From positions 1-32,389 of the forward strand of contig JABLXN010000033.1 of NCBI GenBank assembly GCA_013177995.1: 32,389 bases of DNA, written 5' to 3'. The translations under genes and the position numbers were made by a program. Numbering within the stretch: the stretch's first letter is position 1; every line of letters begins with the position of its first letter. The notes beneath the pieces were generated by a model. It made no database searches and was not told the origin of the DNA. It saw only the letters and a program-made list of their open reading frames with translations. This DNA is from Brevinematales bacterium (GTDB lineage: Bacteria > Spirochaetota > Brevinematia > Brevinematales > Thermospiraceae). Shown one piece after another: positions 1 through 9,658 of the stretch.

Positions 1-127
1 TTTCCCCAGAAAAAACTTGTTTATCTAAAACGTTCCCTGTATACTACAGCTAACAAAAATCTTTTGGGCCAGGGTTAACTTCTTATCCTTTTCTCCCTCT
101 TCCAGGTCTCCTGTTGGAAACGTAATC
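1..127 (-). mobile_element. End of an ISLre2/ISH6-like insertion sequence, cut by the window edge
   Basis: This stretch is the reverse complement of the left end of the complete element at 21557-23061, with only scattered differences. It ends in the same terminal sequence (GATTACGTTT read inward from 127). In the complete copy the transposase stop lies about 185 bp inside this end. The transposase of this copy should therefore lie just left of the window, on the plus strand. The sequence right after 127 belongs to the MITE family, so this IS probably landed inside a MITE. Confidence 0.8.
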
Positions 128-238
128 CCTATTTTTTGAATAGAAAAGACAAATAAGCCCCTGTAAACAGAAAAAACGGGGAAGAGGGGCGTAGCCCCTG
201 ACCTAAAAAGGGCAAGAAAGCACCCGCGCAAGGGTCTC
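128..238 (+). repeat. Partial MITE copy (3' part)
   Basis: It matches the 3' half of the complete 202-bp MITE at 14553-14754, including the internal hairpin around GGGGCGTAGCCCC. It ends with the terminal inverted repeat GCGCAAGGGTCTC (226-238). The 5' half with the 30-bp hairpin is missing, and the copy starts exactly where the insertion sequence to its left ends. Confidence 0.75.
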
Positions 239-266
239 GGTATTGTTTTTGCTCTTTTCTTCTTTC

Positions 267-295
267 TTGCGATATCTTGTTTTTTGCTTTATGAT
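267..295 (+). promoter_or_regulatory. Promoter of the Na/phosphate symporter gene
   Basis: TTGCGA (267-272), a 17-bp spacer, then TATGAT (290-295). Transcription would start around 302, about 20 nt before the chosen GTG start at 322. Confidence 0.6.
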
Positions 296-321
296 AACAT
301 ACTTTGAAAAAGGAGCCAGGC

Positions 322-1989
322 GTGGCACAGGTGTGGTTTGGGATATTTAATTTCTTGGGTAGCCTTGGAATCTTTCTCTTTGGTATTCGCATCATGAGCG
401 AGGCTATCCAGAGAGCAGGAAGCGAGAGAATCAAAAGTGTTCTTGGTTTTTTTACGAAAACCCCACTTGGGGGTGTCCTTGTAGGGTTGGGGATTACAGG
501 TATTATTCAATCGTCATCGGCGACGACGGTGATGGTGGTTACATTGGTGCATGCCCAGCTTATGAATCTCACGCAGGCGATCAGTGTGATCATGGGGGCG
601 AATATTGGAACGACCCTGACTGCCTGGATTGTGTCGTTTTTTGGGTTCAAGTTTGATATAGGGCTTCTCACTATGCCTGCTATTGCTATTGGTTTTCCTA
701 TGGCTTTTAGCAGTCGGGAGAGGTGGCGAAATTTTGGGGAGTTTTTGGTTGGTTTTGGGCTTCTCTTTTTTGGTCTTGGACTTCTCAAAGATGCTGTGCC
801 AGATCTCAGAAACCATGTGGAGGTTCTTGGTTTTATCCAGAAAATCTCAGGCTTTGGGTTTGGTTCTGTAGTACTGGCGGTGATTATCGGTACTATTTTG
901 ACTATTATCATTCAATCTTCAAGTGCGGCTATGACAATTACTATCGCTCTTGCGTACAAAGGTTGGATTCCCGCAGAGATTGCTTTTGGTTTTGTACTGG
1001 GAGAGAATATTGGAACAACCATCACGGCTTATCTTGCGTCGCTTCATCTCAATATCAGCGCGAAACGGGCGGCGAGAGCCCATATGCTTTTCAATTTGAT
1101 TGGGGTAGCATGGATGCTTGTGGTGTTTTATCCCTTTGTAGGACTTGTGGATAGACTGATCCCTGGGCCGCTTCAGGTGCCAGAACATCTTCCTTTTCAC
1201 CTTTCGGCTTTTCATTCGCTTTTCAATATCTGTAATACTGTTCTTCTTATATGGTTTATTCCCCAGCTTGCGGCTATTGTGAGTTGGTGGGTCAAGCCGA
1301 AGAAACTCACTGATGAGACCTATGAAATCAAGCCTATTCGGGTAGGGATGCCTGATTTTGCAGAGGCTAATATCGGAATGGCTAAAAGGGAAATAGGTCG
1401 GATGATTGGTATGACCTATGAGATGGCTCTTCAGTTTCTCCGTGTGGTGAAAGAAGATCTCAAGGTCATTGAGGAAACGGAACTTCATATCCAGGAACAG
1501 GATGGGTATATTGAGCAGATGAGAGAAACACTCTCCCGTTTTTTGGCGGAGTGTCGAACAACTATTGTGACAGAGAAACAGAGTTATGAGATCAATGCGT
1601 ATTTGATTCTCATTGGAGAAATCAGAAGTATCAGTACCAGTATCAGTATGCTTTTTTCTCTTTTGAAGAAGAAGAAGAAAAAGAAGCTGAAGTTTCATAA
1701 AAATGGCATGGAAGAGATTATCCAGTATACCTATGAAGTGCTGGATTTTCTTAAGTATAATGTGGACTATCTCCAGGAGAGGCTTCAAGATCATAGTATT
1801 GAACTAGCTCAAAAGATGGAAAAGGCCATCAACTCCAAGCGAAATCGGCTCCGAAAATTGGTGGAAAACAAGCTGATCAAGGGGGCTGATATTGAGGGAG
1901 AGATTATCTACATGGAGATGGTGAAACATCTCGAGCATATCGGGGATTTTTGTTATACGATAGCAAACTATCTGGAGGACCTTGCTTAG
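322..1989 (+). CDS. Na/Pi symporter family protein with PhoU-like C-terminal domain
   Basis: An inner-membrane sodium-dependent phosphate (or other anion) symporter of the NptA/YjbB type, about 555 residues. The N-terminal ~330 residues are hydrophobic and hold the two inverted family repeats. Each has the diagnostic QSSSA motif (QSSSATT near residue 63 and QSSSAAM near residue 197). The C-terminal ~200 residues are charged and helical, as in the PhoU-like domain usually fused to these transporters. An in-frame TTG lies at 304, but AAGGAG at 310-315 sits 6 nt before GTG 322, so I chose GTG. The aldo/keto reductase gene follows after 3 bp. The substrate is inferred from family only. Confidence 0.9.
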   Translation: MAQVWFGIFNFLGSLGIFLFGIRIMSEAIQRAGSERIKSVLGFFTKTPLGGVLVGLGITGIIQSSSATTVMVVTLVHAQLMNLTQAISVIMGANIGTTLTAWIVSFFGFKFDIGLLTMPAIAIGFPMAFSSRERWRNFGEFLVGFGLLFFGLGLLKDAVPDLRNHVEVLGFIQKISGFGFGSVVLAVIIGTILTIIIQSSSAAMTITIALAYKGWIPAEIAFGFVLGENIGTTITAYLASLHLNISAKRAARAHMLFNLIGVAWMLVVFYPFVGLVDRLIPGPLQVPEHLPFHLSAFHSLFNICNTVLLIWFIPQLAAIVSWWVKPKKLTDETYEIKPIRVGMPDFAEANIGMAKREIGRMIGMTYEMALQFLRVVKEDLKVIEETELHIQEQDGYIEQMRETLSRFLAECRTTIVTEKQSYEINAYLILIGEIRSISTSISMLFSLLKKKKKKKLKFHKNGMEEIIQYTYEVLDFLKYNVDYLQERLQDHSIELAQKMEKAINSKRNRLRKLVENKLIKGADIEGEIIYMEMVKHLEHIGDFCYTIANYLEDLA

Positions 1990-1992
1990 TTC

Positions 1993-2838
1993 ATGGTGTA
2001 TCGCTTGCTTGGGGAGAACGGTCCTCGTGTTTCGGTGATTGGGTATGGTGGTTGGGCCCTGGGAGAAGAGGGATGGCCGGATGTGGAGAGTTTGCTTGCC
2101 CTTCGTTCTCTGGAAGAGGCTTTTGATCGGGGGATTACCCTGTATGATACAGCCCCTTTCTATGGACGGGGGCTTTCGGAGGAGAGGATTGGGACGGTTC
2201 TCTCTTCTGTTCGCAAGCAGATTGTGATTGCTACCAAATGCGGCATTCAGTGGGATGATTCTCGTATATGGCTCTCTCTTAGCCGTGATGATATCCTGCG
2301 GGAGGTTGAGGATAGCCTTCGTCGTCTGAAAACTGATTATATTGATCTTTATCAGGTGCACTGGTATGACCAGAAAACACCGCTTCTTGAGGTCTCTAAA
2401 ACGCTTCAGGAACTCAAAAGGCAGGGGGTTATTCGCCATATAGGGGTGTGCAATTTTTCTGTGGGGCTTCTCGCCAAAGCCGTCAAGTGGATGGATGTGG
2501 TCAGTGTGCAGACAGAATACAATCTTGTCAACAGGAAGGCAGAAGAGGAGATTCTCCCCTTTTGTCAAAAGGCGTCTATAGGCTTTCTTGCCTATAGCCC
2601 TTTGGCTCAAGGGTTTTTGGCAGGCAGAGCCTTTGATCCCCAGAGCTATGTGAAGGATGTACGAAAACATCATCCCCTTTATAAGACTGGACAGTGGCGC
2701 CAGATAACAGGGGGAAAAGAGGAGGCTTTTCGTTTTTTGCTTCGTGCGGAGGGGGTGACGGCTTTCTTAGTGAGTATGACCAAACCTTCTCATGTTCGAG
2801 AGAACGTGGAGATAGTGGAGGCTTTTTTCTCATCGTAG
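1993..2838 (+). CDS. Aldo/keto reductase
   Basis: An NAD(P)H-dependent oxidoreductase of the aldo/keto reductase superfamily, 281 residues. The four catalytic residues are visible: Asp52 and Tyr57 in YDTAPFYG, Lys82 in ATKCG, His123 in QVHWYD. It resembles the bacterial group annotated as general stress or YajO/IolS-like reductases, and is somewhat shorter than the usual 310-330 residues at the C-terminus. It starts 3 bp after the symporter stop and probably shares its transcript. A GGAGGA at 1975-1980 is the best ribosome-binding site, at a rather long distance. The physiological substrate cannot be told. Confidence 0.9.
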   Translation: MVYRLLGENGPRVSVIGYGGWALGEEGWPDVESLLALRSLEEAFDRGITLYDTAPFYGRGLSEERIGTVLSSVRKQIVIATKCGIQWDDSRIWLSLSRDDILREVEDSLRRLKTDYIDLYQVHWYDQKTPLLEVSKTLQELKRQGVIRHIGVCNFSVGLLAKAVKWMDVVSVQTEYNLVNRKAEEEILPFCQKASIGFLAYSPLAQGFLAGRAFDPQSYVKDVRKHHPLYKTGQWRQITGGKEEAFRFLLRAEGVTAFLVSMTKPSHVRENVEIVEAFFSS

Positions 2839-2872
2839 GGGGATTTTTCGTAGGAGGAGAGGGCTTTCAAAG

Positions 2873-2901
2873 TTGTATTTTTTTTCCCTTTTCCTTATAA
2901 T
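2873..2901 (+). promoter_or_regulatory. recA operon promoter
   Basis: TTGTAT (2873-2878), a 17-bp spacer, TATAAT (2896-2901). I see no clear LexA-type palindrome next to it. Confidence 0.65.
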
Positions 2902-2936
2902 CTCTTTTATTAAAAGGAAAAAAGAGAGGAAAAACT

Positions 2937-3980
2937 ATGGCGGATACTTCGGAACGTGAAAAAGCCCTTCAGGCGGCGATAGCCCAGATAGAGAAGCAGT
3001 TTGGCAAGGGTGCCATCATGAAGTTGGGGGACAGGGGCAAAACGAATGATATTCCTGTTATCCCTACGGGTGCGCTCACCCTTGATCTTGCCCTTGGTAT
3101 TGGGGGGATTCCTATTGGGAGAGTCACAGAGATTTATGGGCCTGAGTCTTCGGGAAAGACGACACTCACGCTTAGTATCATTGCCGAGTGCCAGAAACGA
3201 GGGGGAATCTGTGCCTTCATTGACGCTGAACATGCCCTTGATCCTTCGTATGCGAAAAGCCTTGGAGTGGATGTGGACAATCTCTATATCTCTCAGCCGG
3301 ATACCGGCGAGCAGGCTCTTGAGATTGTGGAGAGTCTCATCCGGAGTAATGCCATAGATCTCATTGTGGTGGATTCCGTGGCAGCTCTTGTTCCCAAAGC
3401 GGAGATCGATGGGGATATGGGGGATGCGGTGATGGGGATGCAGGCCCGTCTCATGAGTCAGGCCCTGCGAAAGCTTACCGCTATTCTCAACAAGACCAAA
3501 ACGGCTTTGATTTTCATTAACCAGATTCGAATGAAGATCGGAACCTATGGAAATCCAGAAACCACCACCGGTGGGCTTGCGTTGAAGTTTTATGCCTCTA
3601 TTCGTATGGAGATCCGCAAGAAGGATACCCTCAAAAAGGGAGAAGAGAACTACGGCAATCGTGTGAAGGTGAAGGTGGTGAAGAATAAATTGGCCGCTCC
3701 TTTCCGTTCGGCTGAGTTTGATATTCTCTTTGGGAAGGGGATTTCCAAAGCGGGTTGTCTTGTGGACGCCGGGCTTGTCTGTGGGGTTATTGAGAGACAT
3801 GGGACATGGTATTCTGTGAATGGAGAAAGGGTGGCGCAGGGAAGAGAAAACCTTGTGTCTCTCATAGAGAGTAAACCTGATATGTATCAGAAGATCGAAG
3901 AGGCCATCCGAAAGCGTCTCTCTGAATCCCCTCAGTTAGACTTTGGTTCTGATGATGATGAAGGGAGTGCTGAGGCATGA
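2937..3980 (+). CDS. recA: Recombinase RecA
   Basis: The DNA strand-exchange ATPase of homologous recombination and the co-protease of the SOS response, 347 residues, which is full length. The Walker A motif GPESSGKTT lies around residues 68-76. The [10 protein letters not shown] segment of DNA-binding loop 2 and an acidic tail rich in Asp/Glu are present. The ribosome-binding site AGAGGAAAA precedes the ATG. Its last 4 bases overlap the start of argC (ATGA), so the repair gene heads an operon otherwise devoted to arginine and NAD synthesis. Confidence 0.98.
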   Translation: MADTSEREKALQAAIAQIEKQFGKGAIMKLGDRGKTNDIPVIPTGALTLDLALGIGGIPIGRVTEIYGPESSGKTTLTLSIIAECQKRGGICAFIDAEHALDPSYAKSLGVDVDNLYISQPDTGEQALEIVESLIRSNAIDLIVVDSVAALVPKAEIDGDMGDAVMGMQARLMSQALRKLTAILNKTKTALIFINQIRMKIGTYGNPETTTGGLALKFYASIRMEIRKKDTLKKGEENYGNRVKVKVVKNKLAAPFRSAEFDILFGKGISKAGCLVDAGLVCGVIERHGTWYSVNGERVAQGRENLVSLIESKPDMYQKIEEAIRKRLSESPQLDFGSDDDEGSAEA

Positions 3981-5017
3981 AACGCTTTCGTGTGGGCGTA
4001 TGCGGAGGAAGTGGATACACCGGTATTGAACTTCTTCGCTGGCTAAAACAACACCCGGCTTTTGAGGTGGTGTTTGTCACTTCTGAGAGCCAGGCGGGAA
4101 AAACGATAGGGAGTTGTGAACCCTATCTTTTTGAGTATGCGGATATGGTCTATGTTTCCCTTGAGGCTGAGTCAAACTTCAGGGGTGTTGATCTCGTCTT
4201 TCTTGCCCTTCCGCATGAGGCTTCGGCGGCTATTACCCCTCGTTTTCTTCAGGCGGGTATCAAGGTAGTGGATCTCAGTGCGGCCTATCGAATCAAAGAC
4301 AAAACGGTCTTTGAGAAGGCTTATGGGTTTACTCATCCCTCTTTTGACCTAGTGAGTGAGGCGGTGTATGGACTTCCGGAACTTCGAAAAGAGAGGGTGG
4401 CTATGGCCCGTCTTGTAGCCAATCCGGGGTGTTATCCTACCAGTATCCTTCTTCCTGTTTTACCCCTTCTTGAGGAAGGACTGGTGAACGAAGGTCCTGT
4501 GATCGCTGACTCAAAGTCTGGGTTTTCTGGGCGTGGGAGAAAAACCGATATTCCCGGTCTTTTCTCAGAGATGAATGAAAATTTCTATGCCTATAGTGTG
4601 GGAAATCACAGGCATCAGCCAGAGATTGCCCAGGAGGTTTCGTTCTCAGCGAAGAGGGAGATATCCGTTATATTTACTCCCCATATTCTTCCTCTTGATA
4701 GGGGAATACTCTCGACTATCTATATACCTTTTGACAGGGATCCGACAAAAGAGGTGTATGCTGTCTGGCAAAAGAGCTATGAGAAGGCCCCTTTTGTTCG
4801 TATTCTTCAGGGGAGATTTCCTCAACTCAAGTGGGTGCAGCATACGAATGAGGTTCATATGGCTTTTACGTATCTTGCTTCTCAAAAGATGGGTGTTATT
4901 GTCAGTACGATAGATAATCTTGTAAAAGGGGCTTCTGGTCAGGCTATCCAGAATGCCAATCTGATGATGGGGCTGCCTGAAACTACGGGACTGATAATTC
5001 AAAAAGGAGTGGAATGA
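3977..5017 (+). CDS. argC: N-acetyl-gamma-glutamyl-phosphate reductase
   Basis: The third step of arginine synthesis: NADPH-dependent reduction of N-acetylglutamyl phosphate to the semialdehyde. 346 residues, full length. The N-terminal Rossmann motif GGSGYTG is present, and the catalytic Cys152 sits in NPGCYPTS. A second conserved segment, [11 protein letters not shown], carries the expected histidines. It overlaps recA by 4 bp at the 5' end and argJ by 4 bp at the 3' end, so the three are translationally coupled. Confidence 0.97.
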   Translation: MKRFRVGVCGGSGYTGIELLRWLKQHPAFEVVFVTSESQAGKTIGSCEPYLFEYADMVYVSLEAESNFRGVDLVFLALPHEASAAITPRFLQAGIKVVDLSAAYRIKDKTVFEKAYGFTHPSFDLVSEAVYGLPELRKERVAMARLVANPGCYPTSILLPVLPLLEEGLVNEGPVIADSKSGFSGRGRKTDIPGLFSEMNENFYAYSVGNHRHQPEIAQEVSFSAKREISVIFTPHILPLDRGILSTIYIPFDRDPTKEVYAVWQKSYEKAPFVRILQGRFPQLKWVQHTNEVHMAFTYLASQKMGVIVSTIDNLVKGASGQAIQNANLMMGLPETTGLIIQKGVE

Positions 5018-6240
5018 TGGAAAAGATGCGTGTTATTGAAGGAGGGGTCAATACCCCGAAAGGATTTCGTGCCACGGGGGTTTCCTGTGGGCTCAAGGAG
5101 GGTGGATACAAGGATATTGCCCTGCTCTATAGTGAAGTTCCCTGTGAGACGGTATGTGCTTTTACCCAGAATCGGGTGAAGGCGGCACCTATTTTAGTCA
5201 ATATGGAGCGGCTTGAAAATAAGATACAGGCTATCATCACCAACAGCGGGAATGCCAATTGTGTGACAGGGGAAGAAGGTATCCAAAATGCAAAAGAGAT
5301 GGTGGCTCTCACCGAACAATATCTTGGTCTTGCGCCTGGTTCTGTGATGGTGGCCTCCACCGGGGTGATAGGAAGAAAGTTAGATATGGATAAGATTCGC
5401 TATGGGGTACAGCGAATCTGCAATTCTATTCGGGCTGATAATGATGTGCGTAGTTATGCGACAGCGATTATGACAACTGACACCAAGATCAAAACCCTGG
5501 CCTGTGAATGCGAGATCGGAGGAACACCTGTTCGGTTGGGGATTACGGCCAAGGGAGCCGGTATGATCAAGCCGAATCTCAAGATTCCGCATGCGACGAT
5601 GTTAGTCTATATCACTACGGATGCGGTTATCTCAAAGGAGATGCTTACCCTTGCGCTTGAGGATGCCATAAACCTCTCCTTCAATAGAATTTCAGTAGAT
5701 AATGATACCAGTACCAATGATAGCGTGTTTCTGTTGGCCAATGGTATGGCGGAAAATCCCCCTATCACCCAGGAAAATGAGGATTTCGAGACCTTCAAAG
5801 AGGCCCTCATCTTTCTCTGTCAGGAGATAGGCAAGATGATTGTCAAAGATGGGGAGGGGGCTACCAAGGTGGTGAAGATTGAGGTAAAAAATGCGCTTAC
5901 CTCCACGGATGCTGAAAAGATTGCCAGGAGTGTGGCGGATTCGTATCTTGTCAAAACGGCTATCTTTGGCCAGAACCCCAACTGGGGGCGTATTCTTGCC
6001 GCCCTGGGATATTCGGGAGCGAAGTTTGAACTGGACAGGGTAGTGGTGAGTCTCAATGGGGTAGTGTTGTTTGAGAATGGAGAGCCACAAAAAAGTGGGA
6101 TCAGTCAGGCAGATACCATCATGCGGGAGAATGAGATAACCATTGGAATTGATCTCAATATCGGGCACAAGGATTATTTTGTCTGGACATGCGATCTCTC
6201 CCATGACTATGTGAAGATCAATTCGCATTATATTTCGTAG
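5014..6240 (+). CDS. argJ: Bifunctional glutamate N-acetyltransferase / amino-acid acetyltransferase
   Basis: ArgJ transfers the acetyl group from N-acetylornithine to glutamate, recycling it in arginine synthesis; many homologues also make acetylglutamate from acetyl-CoA. 408 residues, complete. The self-cleavage site is visible as KGAGMI followed by PHATML, with the nucleophilic Thr195 that becomes the N-terminus of the beta chain. The oxyanion-hole segment STGVIG is upstream. It begins inside the argC stop, and a deacetylase gene starts 10 bp after its end. Whether it is mono- or bifunctional cannot be read from sequence alone. Confidence 0.97.
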   Translation: MMEKMRVIEGGVNTPKGFRATGVSCGLKEGGYKDIALLYSEVPCETVCAFTQNRVKAAPILVNMERLENKIQAIITNSGNANCVTGEEGIQNAKEMVALTEQYLGLAPGSVMVASTGVIGRKLDMDKIRYGVQRICNSIRADNDVRSYATAIMTTDTKIKTLACECEIGGTPVRLGITAKGAGMIKPNLKIPHATMLVYITTDAVISKEMLTLALEDAINLSFNRISVDNDTSTNDSVFLLANGMAENPPITQENEDFETFKEALIFLCQEIGKMIVKDGEGATKVVKIEVKNALTSTDAEKIARSVADSYLVKTAIFGQNPNWGRILAALGYSGAKFELDRVVVSLNGVVLFENGEPQKSGISQADTIMRENEITIGIDLNIGHKDYFVWTCDLSHDYVKINSHYIS

Positions 6241-6250
6241 GAGAAAGAGC

Positions 6251-6982
6251 ATGCGAAAACATTGGTGGCTTCTCTTGCTTGTGGTGGCTGCCTATGCCCA
6301 GCAGAGCCAGATGTATGTCTTTTGCTATCACACGTTTTCCACAAATCTCTCTTCTCCCTACAATTTCCGGCCGGAGGTATTCAGAAACCATCTTGAGAGT
6401 TTGAGGAATGCAGGCTATCGTTTTGTGTCCTGGCAGGATGTGCTTTCCACTAATCTCAAAGGGAGCAGAAATATTCTGATCACCATTGATGACGCCAATG
6501 TCTCTGTCCGAAATGTTGAGGGAGTTTTGGATGAGTTTGGGATAAAGCCTATCCTTTTTGTTTACCCGGCTATTATCGGAAGGGTACACTATGCCCTGAC
6601 CTGGGAGGACATTCAAAGGCTTCAGAACAAGGGATGGACGATTGGAGCCCATGGATATTATCATCTCTATGTGAATCAGAAGTTGTATGAAACGGACAGA
6701 AATGGTTTTTTTCGTGAGATTGGGATGAGTAAGCGGGTACTGGAAAAGAGATTGGGTACTTCCGTGAGGCTTTTTGGGTATCCCTTTGGACTGTATAGTC
6801 CTGTGACTATTGAGACCCTTCAAAAAGAAAACTACGCCTATGCCTTTACCATAGCGGGGAAACCGGCGGTATGGCCACCCTCTGATCCCTACCAGATTCC
6901 CCGTTACCTCATGACCCCTCAGATGTGGCATCACCTTGTTCGGCTTTTGATAACGACCAATAACGTAGCCCATAAGGAGTAG
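6251..6982 (+). CDS. Secreted polysaccharide deacetylase (NodB-like)
   Basis: A carbohydrate esterase family 4 type enzyme, 243 residues, that would remove N-acetyl groups from peptidoglycan or another surface polysaccharide. A signal peptide is evident at the N-terminus (MRKHWW, a leucine/valine/alanine core, cleavage near AYA-QQ). NodB motif 1 appears as TIDDAN (Asp80, Asp81), motif 2 as HGYYH (His134, His138), and motif 3 as GYPFG around residue 175. Motif 1 has Ala-Asn where Gly is usual. The gene abuts nadE with no gap and its 3' end supplies the AAGGAG for it. Confidence 0.88.
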   Translation: MRKHWWLLLLVVAAYAQQSQMYVFCYHTFSTNLSSPYNFRPEVFRNHLESLRNAGYRFVSWQDVLSTNLKGSRNILITIDDANVSVRNVEGVLDEFGIKPILFVYPAIIGRVHYALTWEDIQRLQNKGWTIGAHGYYHLYVNQKLYETDRNGFFREIGMSKRVLEKRLGTSVRLFGYPFGLYSPVTIETLQKENYAYAFTIAGKPAVWPPSDPYQIPRYLMTPQMWHHLVRLLITTNNVAHKE

Positions 6983-8743
6983 ATGGTGAAAAACCTCAGG
7001 GTAGCTCTCTGTCAGGTGAACCCTACGGTGGGAGAGATTTCCTCTAACACGGAGAAAATTCTTGGTTTCTGGAGACAGGCAAATCAGGATGGGGCTCATA
7101 TAGCGGTGTTTCCAGAACTCTCTCTTGTGGGTTATCCCCCTGAGGATTTGCTGTACAAAACGGAGTTTCTTGAGGCCAACAAGGAAGCCTTGGCAAAACT
7201 CGTGGGGCATTCAAAACACCTGTCCACCGCTCTTCTTGTGGGGTTTGTTGATCAGGATGAGAGTGGCATCTATAATGCCGCGGCTCTCGTTGCGGGTGGG
7301 AAGGTTGTTTCTGTTTATCACAAGATTTTTCTCCCGAATTATGGGGTGTTTGATGAGAAGCGCTATTTCAATGAGGGAAAACACCTTTCTCTCTGTGAGA
7401 TAAATGGTATCAAAACAGCCATCACGATATGTGAGGATATCTGGTATCCTGATGGTCCCATGCATTATGCCTGTCTTCTTGAGGATGTTCAGGTGGTGTT
7501 CAATCTCAGTGCTTCTCCTTTTCACAAGGAGAAGCCCCTTCTTCGTGAAAGAATGCTTGCCACAAGGGCATCGGATGAGAATGCAGCCGTGGTGATGGTG
7601 AACATGGTGGGTGGGCAGGATGAGCTGGTCTTTGATGGGAACTCTTCTGTCTTTGGTTCCAAGGGGGAATGTTTCTGTCGGCTGAAGGCATTTGAGGAGG
7701 ATTACCAGTGTGTGGATATTGTTCCTACCAATATTCTTCTTCATAGGCTCAAGGATGCCAGACGCAGGCAGGAAAAGCTCTATTTTCAGAAGGCCACCTT
7801 GCCCTGGGAGATCCAGAAGACAACGCTTGAGATAGAGACTCATCCAAAAGCCCCTATGGTAAGTGTCGTGGAACCCATGCCGGAGGATATCCCCCTTTTG
7901 TACAAGGCGCTTGTGGTGGGGACTCGTGATTATGTGGAGAAGAATGGTTTCAAAGAGGTGATTATTGGGATCAGTGGGGGGATTGATTCGGCTTTAGTAG
8001 CGACGATTGCCGTGGATGCTCTTGGGGCTAGTCGTGTGCACGGGCTTTTTCTTCCCACTAAGTTTTCTGCTGATATCAGTCGTGAGGATAGTTTTGCCTT
8101 AGCCAAAAACCTTGGTTTTCATCTTGAGGAACTCTCCATTGAGGGACTTTTTACCCATTACCTTGAGGAACTCAAACCCTTTTTCAAGGATACGCCCTTT
8201 GGCTTGGCTGAGGAGAATCTTCAGTCACGTATTCGTGGGAATATTGTGATGGCGCTTTCAAACAAGTTTGGGTATTTGGTTCTCACCACGGGCAATAAGA
8301 GTGAAATGAGTACAGGCTATGCTACGCTGTATGGGGATATGGCAGGGGGATTTGCGGTGATCAAGGATGTGCTCAAAACGGAGGTTTATGCCCTTGCAAG
8401 GTATAGAAATAGCCTTTCGCCGGTTATCCCTGAACGGATACTCACCCGTCCCCCTTCAGCTGAACTGAGGCCAGATCAAAAGGATACCGATAGTCTTCCA
8501 CCCTATGAGGTGCTTGACCCACTGATTCAGGCGTATGTGGAGGAGGACCTTTCTCTTGAGGACATGTACAGGATGGCTCCTTCGGCTGAGGTGGTTCACA
8601 GGGTGATCAAGATGATTCATACAAGTGAATACAAACGACGCCAGGCCCCTCCTGGTATCAAGGTGAGTGTCAGGGCTTTTGGGAAGGATAGGCGTATGCC
8701 TATCACCAATCGTTTTTCGGTGTCTTCTCGGAAGAAAATTTGA
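6983..8743 (+). CDS. nadE: Glutamine-dependent NAD(+) synthetase
   Basis: The last step of NAD synthesis: ATP-dependent amidation of nicotinate adenine dinucleotide using glutamine. 586 residues, two domains. The N-terminal nitrilase-type amidotransferase has the triad Glu45 (PELSLVGYPPEDL), Lys114 (YHKIFLPNYG) and Cys150 (TICEDIW). The C-terminal synthetase has the PP-loop GISGGIDSAL near residue 329 and the TTGNKSEMSTGY segment. AAGGAG at 6974-6979 precedes the ATG, which directly follows the upstream stop. It is the last gene of the recA-argCJ run; the tRNA promoter begins 3 bp before its end. Confidence 0.97.
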   Translation: MVKNLRVALCQVNPTVGEISSNTEKILGFWRQANQDGAHIAVFPELSLVGYPPEDLLYKTEFLEANKEALAKLVGHSKHLSTALLVGFVDQDESGIYNAAALVAGGKVVSVYHKIFLPNYGVFDEKRYFNEGKHLSLCEINGIKTAITICEDIWYPDGPMHYACLLEDVQVVFNLSASPFHKEKPLLRERMLATRASDENAAVVMVNMVGGQDELVFDGNSSVFGSKGECFCRLKAFEEDYQCVDIVPTNILLHRLKDARRRQEKLYFQKATLPWEIQKTTLEIETHPKAPMVSVVEPMPEDIPLLYKALVVGTRDYVEKNGFKEVIIGISGGIDSALVATIAVDALGASRVHGLFLPTKFSADISREDSFALAKNLGFHLEELSIEGLFTHYLEELKPFFKDTPFGLAEENLQSRIRGNIVMALSNKFGYLVLTTGNKSEMSTGYATLYGDMAGGFAVIKDVLKTEVYALARYRNSLSPVIPERILTRPPSAELRPDQKDTDSLPPYEVLDPLIQAYVEEDLSLEDMYRMAPSAEVVHRVIKMIHTSEYKRRQAPPGIKVSVRAFGKDRRMPITNRFSVSSRKKI

Positions 8744-8768
8744 CAAAAGCGTTGGGTTTCGTTATAAT
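8740..8768 (+). promoter_or_regulatory. tRNA promoter
   Basis: Perfect consensus TTGACA (8740-8745), 17-bp spacer, TATAAT (8763-8768), 23 bp before the tRNA. The downstream zinc-ribbon gene is probably transcribed from it too. Confidence 0.8.
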
Positions 8769-8791
8769 ACTACTTCCTGGAAACAGGGAAT

Positions 8792-8865
8792 GGGCCCATA
8801 GCTCAGCCGGTTAGAGCAACTGACTCATAATCAGTGGGTCCCTGGTTCGAGCCCAGGTGGGCCCA
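8792..8865 (+). tRNA. tRNA with CAU anticodon (Met or Ile2)
   Basis: A 74-nt cloverleaf. The acceptor stem is GGGCCCA/TGGGCCC, the D arm starts GCTCAG and includes GGTTAGAGC, and the anticodon loop CTCATAA has CAT at 8826-8828. The T arm contains GGTTCGAGCCC. CCA is not encoded. A CAU tRNA with this elongator-type structure is either elongator methionine or the isoleucine tRNA whose C34 is changed to lysidine. The sequence alone does not settle which, but it is not an initiator type because the first acceptor pair is a normal G-C. Confidence 0.93.
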
Positions 8866-8893
8866 TGTTTCCTATTCTCAAAGGAGGCTATTC

Positions 8894-9658
8894 ATGATAT
8901 CATTCGCCAGTGGAATCCGTCTTGACAAGATAAAGAAACTTGTGGAATATCAGAGACTCTACAATCGTGAACAGGAGATTCGTCGCAAGTACGCTGAAGA
9001 AGAAAAAAAGATGGAGAGGCTTCTTGCGGATAATGCCAAATTGGTGGCAAGAAAAAATGATCTTGAGATGAATATCTATGCCACCCAGAAAAAGCTTGAG
9101 GATGAACAGCAGAAGAAGGCACAGATAGAACAACGGATCAAGGACCTTGATGAAAACAAGGACAAGGTGAAGATTACCCGCCAGATCAAGGCCTGGGAAA
9201 AGGAGATGGAAACGCTCCAGCAGGATCTCAACATGATCATTCACCAGATAGACTACGAAACCAAGAAACAGAGCGATACCCTTGAGGAACTCAATCAGAT
9301 CAATGCCAGCATGGCTGAGAATGATGCCAAAATCAAGGCTCTCCGTGAAACCATTGCGGCTATTGAGGCTGAACATCGGGATGAGCTTGTGTTTATCAGC
9401 GAGACCAAAAAGAATATCGCCTCTGAGTTTGATGTCTCTGTGATTGAATACGTGGATCTTCTTCTTGAGAAGACGAAGGGGATGGCTATTGTGTCGGTTC
9501 TGGATGGGGATACCTGTTCCGGGTGCTACACTATCCTTCCTACCATGATTCAGGGAGAGATTGGACCGAATCTTCCTGTGGAGGAGATTGAACTCCAGCA
9601 ATGTCCCCATTGTTTCCGTTTTCTCTACTATCCCGAATGGCTTGAGAGAGACGAATAG
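8894..9658 (+). CDS. Coiled-coil protein with C4 zinc ribbon
   Basis: A 254-residue protein of the widespread bacterial C4-type zinc-ribbon family (DUF164/CdsZ-like). Residues ~10-190 form a long charged coiled coil of two antiparallel helices. The C-terminus carries two CxxC pairs (Cys208/211 and Cys237/240) in CSGC and CPHC. The family is thought to bind nucleic acid or act in RNA metabolism; the exact role is open. A longer frame runs back into the tRNA, but AAAGGAGG at 8880-8887 fixes the start at ATG 8894. Confidence 0.88.
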   Translation: MISFASGIRLDKIKKLVEYQRLYNREQEIRRKYAEEEKKMERLLADNAKLVARKNDLEMNIYATQKKLEDEQQKKAQIEQRIKDLDENKDKVKITRQIKAWEKEMETLQQDLNMIIHQIDYETKKQSDTLEELNQINASMAENDAKIKALRETIAAIEAEHRDELVFISETKKNIASEFDVSVIEYVDLLLEKTKGMAIVSVLDGDTCSGCYTILPTMIQGEIGPNLPVEEIELQQCPHCFRFLYYPEWLERDE

